This document shows positions 7,818-15,009 of a stretch of 48,880 bases of DNA, piece after piece. A program made the position numbers and the translations under genes. How positions within the stretch are numbered: position 1 is the first letter of the stretch; each line of letters starts with the position of its first letter. The DNA lies in assembly GCA_946186495.1 (NCBI GenBank), contig CAMHNQ010000017.1, forward strand, positions 1 to 48,880. The letters run 5' to 3'. Source of the stretch: an uncultured Bacteroidales bacterium. Lineage in GTDB: Bacteria > Bacteroidota > Bacteroidia > Bacteroidales > WCHB1-69. The notes below the pieces were generated by a model, which was not told the DNA's origin, searched no databases, and saw only the letters and a list, made by a program, of their open reading frames with translations.

Positions 7818-7842
7818 AAAAATCTCTTTCAAAAATAATATG

Positions 7843-7850
7843 TACTTTTG
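7843..7850 (+). promoter_or_regulatory. -7 promoter box for the GH92 gene
   Basis: TACTTTTG fits TAnnTTTG and lies 19-26 bases upstream of the ATG at 7869, so the leader must be very short. Confidence 0.65.
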
Positions 7851-7868
7851 CCGTCTTAAATTAATAAT

Positions 7869-10283
7869 ATGCGAAAGATAATCACTCCCATAATCCTCTT
7901 CGCCATGATGACCGCTACCGCGCAACGCGATTATACCCAGTATGTTAACCCGATGATCGGGACCAACGGCATGGGGCACACCTTCCCCGGCGCGTGCTAC
8001 CCTTTCGGAGGCGTGCAGGTGAGTCCTGATACGGACACCATCCCTCACAACATCAACGGCCGCTACCAGCCGGGTGTCTATGACTACTGCGCCGGCTACC
8101 AGCCGGGTGTCTATGACTACTGCGCCGGCTACCAGTACCGCGACAAGACCATCGTGGGCTTCAGCCACACCCACTTCAGCGGCACCGGCCACTCCGACAT
8201 GGGCGACATCCTGCTGATGCCCTTCACCGGCGAGGTGCAACTCCACCCCGGCACCGCCGACAACCCCGATGGCGGCTACCGCTCGCGCTTCAGCCACGCC
8301 ACCGAGAAGGCCTCGCCCGGCTACTACGAGGTGCGCCTCAGCGACGACGACATTCTCGTGCAGCTCACCGCCACCCCGCACTGCGGCATCCACAAATACA
8401 CCTACCCACAAGGCGAAACCCAGAAGCTCATCGTGGATCTCAACCACTGTCTCTACAACTACGACGGCAAGGTGCTGTGGGCCTCCTTGCGGATGGAAGA
8501 CCCCTACACGCTGACCGGCTACCGCATCACCAACGGCTGGGCACGGGAGAACTACGTCTATTTCGCCATCCACTTCAGCAAAAAAGTGAAGAACTATGGC
8601 TATCAGGATTTCGGGAAACAGGATTACAACGGTTTCTGGTGCCGCTTCGACCTGAACCACAATTTTCCCGAAATGGCGGGACGCAAGGTGGTGACTTGGA
8701 TTGAATTCGAGCAAGATGACAATCCCGTTGTTGAGGTGCAAGTGGGATTATCCGCTGTCAGTATGGATGGAGCTAAACTAAACCTATTTGCCGAAACTGA
8801 GTTTGAAAAGGAACGTTTTGGTTTCCAAAGATTTTCTTTCGACGAAATCTACCAACAGACAAAAAAAGCCTGGAACGACAAATTAGGCATTTACGAAGCA
8901 CAAGGCACGCCCGATCAACTCGCGATGTTCTACACTTCGCTCTACCATACAATGATCAATCCCTCTATCTATCAGGATGTTGACGGACAATATCGCGGGG
9001 TGGACCACAATATCCACCAGAACTTGGAAGGATACACCAATTACACGATTTTCTCCTTGTGGGACACCTACCGTGCCGAACATCCTCTGCTGAACATTAT
9101 TGAGCCAAAGGCCGCCTGCGATATGGTTTCCTCTATGATTGACCATGCTGAGCAGAGTGTGCACCATGTCCTTCCGATATGGAGCCACGCCGGAAATGAG
9201 AACTGGTGTATGATCGGCTACCACGGTGTGTCGGCGGTGGCGGACAACTATCTTTGCCATCATCCGAAATTTCACGGGGAAAACGTGAAAGTGTACGAAG
9301 CTCTCACCAATGTGATGGGATATCTGATCAACAGTGCGAATCTGGACTATTATGACCATACGGACACCTACAAAAAGTTAGGCTATGTACCTTATAACAA
9401 GTCAGCTGTCGGCACTTCCATTACTTTGGAAAACGCATACGAAGATTGGGTGATTTACAATCTGATTGACAAAGGCAAAATTGCATCCTTATATGAAGAG
9501 ATGAAGGAGACCTACCGCCAGCGCGCGCTGAACTTCAAGAACGTCTTCAATCCGGAGACTGGTTTTGCGCAGGCGCGTTACGAGGACGGCTCGTGGAAGA
9601 CACCCGCCGACCTGCTCTCCACCTCCAACGAGGGCTTCATCGAGGGCAACAGCTGGAACTACTCGTTCTACGTGCCGCACGATGTCAACGGGCTGATCAA
9701 GATCATGGGCGGCGACAAGGTCTTCGTGAACCGCTTGGACGAACTTTTTACGATGTATGTGCCCGACAAGTTCTTCGCTGAGACCGAGGATGTTACCCGC
9801 GAGGGCATGTTAGGCGGCTACGTGCACGGCAACGAGCCCAGCCACCACATCCCGTACCTCTACATGTGGACCTCCCAGCCGTGGAAGACGCAGTTGCGCG
9901 TGCGCGAGGTGATGAACAAGATGTACCGCAACCACCTCGACGGGCTGTGCGGCAACGACGACTGCGGGCAGATGTCGGCGTGGTACATCTTCAGCGCGAT
10001 GGGCTTCTATCCGGTCTGTCCCGCCAGCGGTCAGTACGTCTTCGGTGCCCCCTACCTGCCCGAGAATGTCCTCCATCTGCAAAACGGCAACACCCTGACC
10101 ATCAAGGCGCCCAACGTCAGCGACCAAAACTGCTACATCCAATCGGTGACGCTCAACGGAAAGCCGCTACACACCGCCTACATCACCTACGAGCAGATTA
10201 TGGCCGGCGGCGAGCTCATCTTCACGATGGGCAGCAAGCCGAACAAGAAATGGTTCACGGAAAAACCATATTCGCTGGAATAA
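7869..10283 (+). CDS. GH92 family alpha-mannosidase
   Basis: An 804-aa secreted glycosidase. GH92 enzymes are calcium-dependent inverting exo-alpha-mannosidases that trim N-glycan or yeast mannan side chains. Residues 1-18 form a signal peptide ending ATAQ. The N-terminal beta-sandwich opens YVNPMIGTNGMGHTFPGACYPFGGVQVSPDT. Later GH92 landmarks include GFSHTHFSGTGHSDMGD, FSLWDTYRAEHPLL, FIEGNSWNYSF (Glu about 592, the probable catalytic acid), GNEPSHHIPYLYMW (about 654) and NDDCGQMSAWYIFSAMGFYPVCP (about 695). All expected blocks are present and length is normal. An exact 33-bp tandem duplication repeats YQPGVYDYCAG in the N-terminal domain. Composition changes along the gene by my count (8281-8340 42/60 G+C, 8761-8820 23/60, 9841-9900 38/60). 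Divergent from the esterase. Confidence 0.95.
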   Translation: MRKIITPIILFAMMTATAQRDYTQYVNPMIGTNGMGHTFPGACYPFGGVQVSPDTDTIPHNINGRYQPGVYDYCAGYQPGVYDYCAGYQYRDKTIVGFSHTHFSGTGHSDMGDILLMPFTGEVQLHPGTADNPDGGYRSRFSHATEKASPGYYEVRLSDDDILVQLTATPHCGIHKYTYPQGETQKLIVDLNHCLYNYDGKVLWASLRMEDPYTLTGYRITNGWARENYVYFAIHFSKKVKNYGYQDFGKQDYNGFWCRFDLNHNFPEMAGRKVVTWIEFEQDDNPVVEVQVGLSAVSMDGAKLNLFAETEFEKERFGFQRFSFDEIYQQTKKAWNDKLGIYEAQGTPDQLAMFYTSLYHTMINPSIYQDVDGQYRGVDHNIHQNLEGYTNYTIFSLWDTYRAEHPLLNIIEPKAACDMVSSMIDHAEQSVHHVLPIWSHAGNENWCMIGYHGVSAVADNYLCHHPKFHGENVKVYEALTNVMGYLINSANLDYYDHTDTYKKLGYVPYNKSAVGTSITLENAYEDWVIYNLIDKGKIASLYEEMKETYRQRALNFKNVFNPETGFAQARYEDGSWKTPADLLSTSNEGFIEGNSWNYSFYVPHDVNGLIKIMGGDKVFVNRLDELFTMYVPDKFFAETEDVTREGMLGGYVHGNEPSHHIPYLYMWTSQPWKTQLRVREVMNKMYRNHLDGLCGNDDCGQMSAWYIFSAMGFYPVCPASGQYVFGAPYLPENVLHLQNGNTLTIKAPNVSDQNCYIQSVTLNGKPLHTAYITYEQIMAGGELIFTMGSKPNKKWFTEKPYSLE
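8064..8129 (+). repeat. Exact 33-bp tandem duplication inside the GH92 gene
   Basis: Two identical 33-bp units (8064-8096 and 8097-8129) encode YQPGVYDYCAG twice; the next six bases TACCAG start a third copy. The duplication is in frame and adds 11 residues just before the conserved YRDKTIVGFSHTHFSG block. Confidence 0.95.
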
Positions 10284-10430
10284 TGAAGAATAAGGATCTT
10301 TCAACCGCAATATTATAAAAATTATTTCCCTCGGGCAGCCCCAGCAGAGAAAAATTCGACAGCGCAAATCGAAAAAAATTCCTTTCACATAATATTTTTC
10401 AACACCAAACGTTCATATCAAAAAAAAGAG

Positions 10431-10438
10431 TATTTTTG
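10431..10438 (+). promoter_or_regulatory. -7 promoter box for tonB
   Basis: TATTTTTG followed by CAG fits TAnnTTTG and lies about 44-51 bases upstream of the ATG at 10482. Confidence 0.6.
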
Positions 10439-10481
10439 CAGACCGAATCAAATTGTATTTTAACGTTAAAAACATAGAGTT

Positions 10482-11171
10482 ATGATCGCAAAGAAAACAG
10501 ACAAAGGAAATTTGGAAAACAAGCGCGGCTTGTTCCTTCTTGTCGGATTTGCCGTGGTTTTAGGTCTTGTTTATGCTGGATTCGAGCTTTTCGCCAGCGA
10601 GGACAAGGCACCCGCATTTGTCATGGAAGACGACGAATTCATCACCGTTGTGGATGATGACGTAATCGCCACCGACCAAACCCCTCCCCCTCCTCCAGAA
10701 CCCCAACAACAAACCCAGGAAGTGATGCTGAACATCGTGGAAAACAACATCCAAGTCAGCACTGACTTGACATTCGATGTGGAGTTCAACGAAGAAGAAG
10801 CCATTACCGACTTTGGCGATGAAGAGGTGGAATTGGTTGTCGAAGAGACTACGGAGGAGCCTCCGATGATGTTCACCGAAGAGATGCCGGAATATCCTGG
10901 CGGTCCCGAGGCCCTCAACGCTTTCCTGACCCGTGAGATCCAATACCCCGAGGTAGCTCGTAACAACGGCATCACCGGCACCGTGCTGATTGAGTTCGTC
11001 GTCGAGAAAGACGGCCGCGTCAGCAACGCCAAAGTCAAAGTCCCCTTGTTCCCTGAGTGCGACAAAGAGGCTGTCCGCGGCGTCATGGCCATGCCGAAAT
11101 GGAAACCCGGTAAGAACATGGGTAAACCCGTCCGCTGCTTCTACCAAGTGCCCGTCACTTTCAGACAATAA
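10482..11171 (+). CDS. tonB: Energy transducer TonB
   Basis: A 229-aa inner-membrane protein that passes proton-motive force from ExbB/ExbD to outer-membrane TonB-dependent receptors. A single N-terminal membrane helix (GLFLLVGFAVVLGLVYAGF, about residues 16-34) is followed by an acidic linker with a short proline run (TPPPPPEPQ) and a long acidic middle. The C-terminal domain (about 135-229) has the Bacteroidota TonB signature: EYPGGPEALNAFL, IQYPEVARNNGITGTVLIEFVVEKDG, VPLFPECDKEAVR and MPKWKPGKNMGKPV. It is probably monocistronic, with a promoter at 10431-10438 and a hairpin at 11194-11232; no exbB/exbD is adjacent. Its C-terminal domain is about 64% identical by eye to that on the WG-repeat protein at 43485-45293. 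Several TonB paralogs per genome are common here, so the partner receptor is not certain. Confidence 0.9.
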   Translation: MIAKKTDKGNLENKRGLFLLVGFAVVLGLVYAGFELFASEDKAPAFVMEDDEFITVVDDDVIATDQTPPPPPEPQQQTQEVMLNIVENNIQVSTDLTFDVEFNEEEAITDFGDEEVELVVEETTEEPPMMFTEEMPEYPGGPEALNAFLTREIQYPEVARNNGITGTVLIEFVVEKDGRVSNAKVKVPLFPECDKEAVRGVMAMPKWKPGKNMGKPVRCFYQVPVTFRQ

Positions 11172-11193
11172 TTCACCTTTTGTCAATGCGAAC

Positions 11194-11232
11194 AAAAAAA
11201 AGGAAGCCCAATCGTGGACTTCCTTTTTTGTT
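11194..11232. terminator. Rho-independent terminator, probably bidirectional
   Basis: A-tract, then stem GGAAG-C-CCA / loop ATCG / TGG-A-CTTCC with one C-A mismatch, then a T-tract. It lies between the end of tonB (plus) and the end of the 130-aa gene (minus) and could stop both. Confidence 0.75.
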
Positions 11233-11276
11233 TAGGATACAACTGTGCAAAGGCGAATATTTTTCGCCTTTACGTT

Positions 11277-11669
11277 TCAATATTTCCGTTTCAGAATTTC
11301 CGACCATACCACCCCTTTGAACACCTCGTCCTCATCCATGTCAAGCTGAAGCGCAGATTCCGGCGTGACAGAACCACTCACGTGTTCTTCCACATTCTGG
11401 TCGAAATCTTGTTGGAAATCGCGCTCGCTCATGGTCTCGTAGGTGAAATACTCGTCTTCCGGGGACTTCGTTTCTACAACTTTTTTCTTCTTTCGGACAG
11501 ATTTTCCCTCTGCGGGCTCTTCTGAGGTTTCCACCATAACGGGTCCTTTCTGCACCGTGGCCCCTTTCATAGTTTTTTTCACAGTCTTGTCCTTTTTCAA
11601 AGTCTGCAAGACAGACCATAAAATGCTGCCGGCAATGAGCACAATATATAATACTAAGTCGAAATCCAT
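11277..11669 (-). CDS. Small membrane-anchored hypothetical protein
   Basis: 130 aa. One N-terminal membrane helix (FDLVLYIVLIAGSILWSVL) is followed by a lysine-rich patch (KKDKTVKKTMKG, VRKKKKVV) and an acidic tail ending WSEILKRKY. Many Bacteroidota carry small proteins with this layout and a terminal SEIL-x-RKY-type motif, often of unknown function; I do not know a role. It is the last gene of the minus-strand run, 9 bp after the BrkB-family gene, so the two membrane proteins are almost certainly co-transcribed and may be partners. Confidence 0.75.
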   Translation of the reverse strand: MDFDLVLYIVLIAGSILWSVLQTLKKDKTVKKTMKGATVQKGPVMVETSEEPAEGKSVRKKKKVVETKSPEDEYFTYETMSERDFQQDFDQNVEEHVSGSVTPESALQLDMDEDEVFKGVVWSEILKRKY

Positions 11670-11678
11670 AAGGTTGTC

Positions 11679-12683
11679 TTATTCGTTATTATTTGAATCT
11701 GAATTTTCCAGTTCCATTTGTTCAGTCAGTTTTTTGTTCTCGCTCTTGGCTTTTGCGATGCAGACGTTGAGGTCGTAGCAGATAAGGAAGACGGCTGCGC
11801 TCCAGTTAATCCACAGCAAGATGGCGAAAATGGCGCCCAAGGAGCCGTAGATGAGGTTATAGTTGTCGAAGTTGGAGAAATAGAGGTTGAGAATCCACAT
11901 CAGAATCACCAGGAGGATAGTACATGTGGAGGAACCAGCGGAGAAAAATCGGTAGTTACCGCGCCTAACCGGTGCCAAATAGTAGAAAATGCTAATCAGG
12001 AAATAGACCGCCGCATATACCAATAGCCATTTCAGGCCGTGGATGACAAAGGAGTAGAGGATCGGATTGTTGACAAAATTGGTATGCACATATCGCACCG
12101 CAAGTGACGCGAGGATGAAGAAGAACGCCACCGCCACAATGATGACGAAAGTGAGCATCATCAGTTTCGCACTCAGAATGATTTGTTTCACGACATTGCG
12201 CTTCTCTTCTGTGTAATAGGACGAAGTCATGGCTACCAAGACGCCGTTGATGCAGACAACAGTAAAGTAGATGCCGATCACAAACATAAACGACGACAGG
12301 GTGCCGTTCTGGCGCATCACCACGTCGGTGATCATGCCCGAGACGGCTGGCCAAACGTACGGCGGAACAATGGACTCCAAGAGGGAGATGATGGTGTTTT
12401 GGAAGTCTTCGCCGAGGAACGCGATAGCCGAAAACAGTGCAATGATGATGGGGATGATGGCAACGAAAATGCGGTAGGTGATGGCTGCCGCCCGTTGGAA
12501 GACAACCCCTTCTTTCAGAGCTTTCCCGAAAAACCGCATCACATCGTACAGCGGGACTTTCATCAAGCCGGGAAGCGTCATCTTTTTAGATTTGGCCACG
12601 ATTCTCCCGATTCCGGGTACGCGCTCCAAATCATCGCGCCATTGCCGGACTTTCAACTTTGCATATCGGAAAAACCGTCTCAT
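11679..12683 (-). CDS. YihY/BrkB-family inner-membrane protein
   Basis: 334 aa with a cytosolic basic N-terminus (about 70 residues) and about six membrane helices, for example ITYRIFVAIIPIIIALFSAIAFL, VIGIYFTVVCINGVLVAM, LMMLTFVIIVAVAFFFILASLAV and AIFALLLWINWSAAVFLICYDLN-like segments near the end. The LAPVRRGNYRFFSAGSSTC loop and the YGSLGAIFAILLWINWSA helix are characteristic of the family once called RNase BN or virulence factor BrkB. No enzymatic activity is established for it; a transport or envelope role is likely. It follows nadC by 31 bp and overlaps no gene. Confidence 0.9.
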   Translation of the reverse strand: MRRFFRYAKLKVRQWRDDLERVPGIGRIVAKSKKMTLPGLMKVPLYDVMRFFGKALKEGVVFQRAAAITYRIFVAIIPIIIALFSAIAFLGEDFQNTIISLLESIVPPYVWPAVSGMITDVVMRQNGTLSSFMFVIGIYFTVVCINGVLVAMTSSYYTEEKRNVVKQIILSAKLMMLTFVIIVAVAFFFILASLAVRYVHTNFVNNPILYSFVIHGLKWLLVYAAVYFLISIFYYLAPVRRGNYRFFSAGSSTCTILLVILMWILNLYFSNFDNYNLIYGSLGAIFAILLWINWSAAVFLICYDLNVCIAKAKSENKKLTEQMELENSDSNNNE

Positions 12684-12714
12684 GTTGCCCTCAATCTAAG
12701 TTCTAAACGCCAGG

Positions 12715-13560
12715 TTACATCGCCTTCAGACTCATATCCAAGCTTTTGATCTGATGGGTAAACGCGCCTATGGAGATAAAATCCACACCAGTGACAGCAT
12801 AGTCGTGAAGCGTCTCTTTCACAATGCCGCCAGAGGCCTCGGTCTCCATGCGGTGATTCACCATTTTCACGCCCTCGCGGATCTGGTCCGGCGTGAAATT
12901 GTCAAACATAATCCGCTGCACCCCGCCATGTTTCAATACCCGCGCCACATCGTCCAGACTACGGGTCTCAATTTCTATAGACAACTGCATATTGTTGTCT
13001 TTAAGATAATCGTTTGCAGCCTCAATAGCTTTCTCAATGCCTCCGGCAAAATCGATATGGTTGTCCTTCAACATCATCATGTCGTAGAGGCCGAATCTAT
13101 GGTTCTGCGCCCCGCCAACCGTGACTGCGTATTTCTCAAAGATACGCATGTTTGGGGTTGTCTTTCTCGTGTCCAACAGGGTGACACCCGTGTCTTTCAC
13201 TAATTCCACATATTCGCGGGTGGTGGTGGCAATACCGCTCATGCGTTGCATGAAATTAAGCAGGGTACGCTCAGCCGTCAGCATGTTTCGGGAGGAACCG
13301 CGCAACGTGAAGGCGATGTCGCCCTTGTGAACCTCCGTTCCGTCAGAGAGGAACAATTCCATACTAATCCTCTCATCCACCTGACGCAGCACCTCACGGG
13401 CCACGTCAACGCCAGCCAGTATGCCATCTTGTTTGATGAGCAACTTCATCTCTCCGTGGGCTTCTTCGGGAATACAACAACGCGATGAATGGTCACCATT
13501 ACCAATATCTTCACGCAATGTTAACGCTATCAAACTTTTAACTTGTTCTGTTATTTTCAT
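12715..13560 (-). CDS. nadC: Nicotinate-nucleotide pyrophosphorylase (carboxylating)
   Basis: 281 aa. Converts quinolinate and PRPP to nicotinate mononucleotide, CO2 and PPi in de novo NAD synthesis. The N-terminal domain has LREDIGNGDHSSR. The TIM-like barrel carries AERTLLNFMQRMSGIAT, DTRKTTPNMR (substrate/PRPP binding arginine-lysine cluster), GGAQNHRFGLYDMMMLKDNHI, IEIETRSLDD, MFDNF, EASGGI and GVDFISIGAFTH. All expected motifs are intact and length is typical. Its start overlaps the stop of the upstream lipoprotein gene by 4 nt (ATGA), indicating translational coupling. nadA/nadB are not in the window. Confidence 0.96.
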   Translation of the reverse strand: MKITEQVKSLIALTLREDIGNGDHSSRCCIPEEAHGEMKLLIKQDGILAGVDVAREVLRQVDERISMELFLSDGTEVHKGDIAFTLRGSSRNMLTAERTLLNFMQRMSGIATTTREYVELVKDTGVTLLDTRKTTPNMRIFEKYAVTVGGAQNHRFGLYDMMMLKDNHIDFAGGIEKAIEAANDYLKDNNMQLSIEIETRSLDDVARVLKHGGVQRIMFDNFTPDQIREGVKMVNHRMETEASGGIVKETLHDYAVTGVDFISIGAFTHQIKSLDMSLKAM

Positions 13561-14057
13561 TTGCTCACTACTATTTCTGGGGTGAAAATGGTATCGCTAT
13601 GGTGCAAGGCCCTGTCAACAAGATAGCAGGAGAGACGCACCGTGTCATGCGGGGAATAGGGATTGTTGATGTATGTTTGGATGGAAAGCTTTCCCTCAAT
13701 GGACTCGGGAACTTCTTCGCTAAGATGTGGCACGCGCGCGTGAAGTGGCGTAGGAAGTTCCATCAGCACCCACTCTCCATCAATCTTTTCATACAAATAG
13801 ATGAAAAAGTTGTAATAATAGGGCGAATCGACGTTAAAGACAGGATTTCGATCAGTTTCGTTTAGCCCAATGTCTCCATCCCCGTCTTGAAAAGAGACGG
13901 TCAATTCCGCCTGGCTGTCAACTCCGGTTCCATTGTCGATTTTTTCCAAAGAGACGAATTCAATATGAGGAACTACCGAATACTTCTCTTCATGCCGGCA
14001 ACCGGAAACGAGAACAACCAGTGCAAAAAAACCTGCTTTGAATATGAAATTTCTCAT
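13557..14057 (-). CDS. Predicted lipoprotein, function unknown
   Basis: 166 aa. Signal peptide MRNFIFKAGFFALVVLVSGC with lipobox VSGC (Cys20), so lipidated. The mature part is beta-rich with VSFQDGDGDIGLNETD, an acidic Asp/Gly loop like those that bind calcium in Ig-like folds, and aromatic YYYNFFIYLYEKIDG. Similar small lipoproteins are common in Bacteroidota, often with the phrase DGDGDIG; their function is not known to me. It has its own TATTTTTG promoter box and overlaps nadC by 4 nt. Confidence 0.8.
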   Translation of the reverse strand: MRNFIFKAGFFALVVLVSGCRHEEKYSVVPHIEFVSLEKIDNGTGVDSQAELTVSFQDGDGDIGLNETDRNPVFNVDSPYYYNFFIYLYEKIDGEWVLMELPTPLHARVPHLSEEVPESIEGKLSIQTYINNPYSPHDTVRLSCYLVDRALHHSDTIFTPEIVVSK

Positions 14058-14083
14058 TTTTTCAGATTCAATATTATAGCCTG

Positions 14084-14091
14084 CAAAAATA
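14084..14091 (-). promoter_or_regulatory. -7 promoter box for lipoprotein-nadC
   Basis: TATTTTTG on the minus strand, followed by CAGG, 27-34 bases upstream of the ATG at 14057. It suggests a second transcription start inside the pcrA-to-11277 gene run. Confidence 0.55.
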
Positions 14092-14145
14092 ATAAAAATA
14101 AAGGACGATTCCTATCCTCACTTATTTCTGTCCCACAGTTTTGCC

Positions 14146-15006
14146 CTACCGAAACTTCCGATGATTCAAAAACCGGTTCTCCTTCTCAATTTCGAGCATG
14201 TGAGCACTCGTCTCCGGCGTGAAGAAAGATTCGGCAAGTTTTTCTTCCATATAACTGATTGCCATATCATTAGGATGACATAAATCTTTAGCATAAAACC
14301 GGTAGTCCCGCAAATCGTCGATCACGTACTCATAGGCAGGGAAATAGTGGGTGAACTCATTGTCAACCAACTTTTCCACAGCAAGAAGCAACACCGATTT
14401 GCTTAGGGTGTTCTCATGAGCCCCGTCACCGAGATGCCTTACCGGGCTTACCGTGAAAATCACCTTCATGTCCGGACAGGCATTCTTCAGCAAAGTGAGC
14501 GTTCCATTCCACTGGGTGACAATTTTTTTCACATCCAAACGAATACGGTCAAACTGATGATTCGGAATCTTATGACAGTTGGAGACTATCAAGTCTCTGG
14601 GAATAAATTTATAACAAAACGCTGTGCCAAAAGTGACAAAGAGATAATGCGTTTTATGCAGAAATTCGGCGCTGCGTTCCAAATGATGGTCAATGTTCGC
14701 TTCAAATTCTTCAAAATTTTCCTTCGAGAATCGTCCGTGATGGGCGAAACTCACCCACAGGTCGCGATGTTTATAGAAATAGCGGTTCCGGTCGAGAAGA
14801 TCTGGCTCCAGCATGAAACGGATAGCACGGTCGATGGAAACCGGATTGAAGAGCACTCCGAAAGGATTGGAACAGACATTGAAACGGTGAGTGTCGAAAT
14901 AGTGGCCCATATGGTCAGAAAAGCAGGACCCTACCAACATGACCGTATCCTCTTCCTGAATATGAAAAGGATATTGCGGAGCAGGTATTATCGTTCTGAA
15001 TTGCAT
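14146..15006 (-). CDS. GSCFA domain protein (SGNH-hydrolase-like)
   Basis: 286 aa, cytoplasmic, no signal peptide. The name-giving motif appears as LVGSCFSDHMG (about 24-34), followed by NPFGVLFNP, FVTFGTAFCY, the VSPVRHLGDG block and DLCHPN near the C-terminus. The Ser of GSCFS and the Asp/His of the late D-x-x-H-like block correspond to the SGNH/GDSL hydrolase triad; the family is thought to be an esterase or acyl-transfer enzyme, but no substrate is known. It begins 3 bp after the pcrA stop codon, so it is co-transcribed with the helicase. Confidence 0.9.
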   Translation of the reverse strand: MQFRTIIPAPQYPFHIQEEDTVMLVGSCFSDHMGHYFDTHRFNVCSNPFGVLFNPVSIDRAIRFMLEPDLLDRNRYFYKHRDLWVSFAHHGRFSKENFEEFEANIDHHLERSAEFLHKTHYLFVTFGTAFCYKFIPRDLIVSNCHKIPNHQFDRIRLDVKKIVTQWNGTLTLLKNACPDMKVIFTVSPVRHLGDGAHENTLSKSVLLLAVEKLVDNEFTHYFPAYEYVIDDLRDYRFYAKDLCHPNDMAISYMEEKLAESFFTPETSAHMLEIEKENRFLNHRKFR

Positions 15007-15009
15007 ATT

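Noticed and set aside
7767-8741. 324-codon minus-strand ORF opposite the GH92 gene
   Set aside because: It is the antisense of the GC-rich GH92 coding region, has V/A/H/G-biased composition and duplicates the 33-bp repeat in antisense; GH92 on the plus strand is unambiguous.
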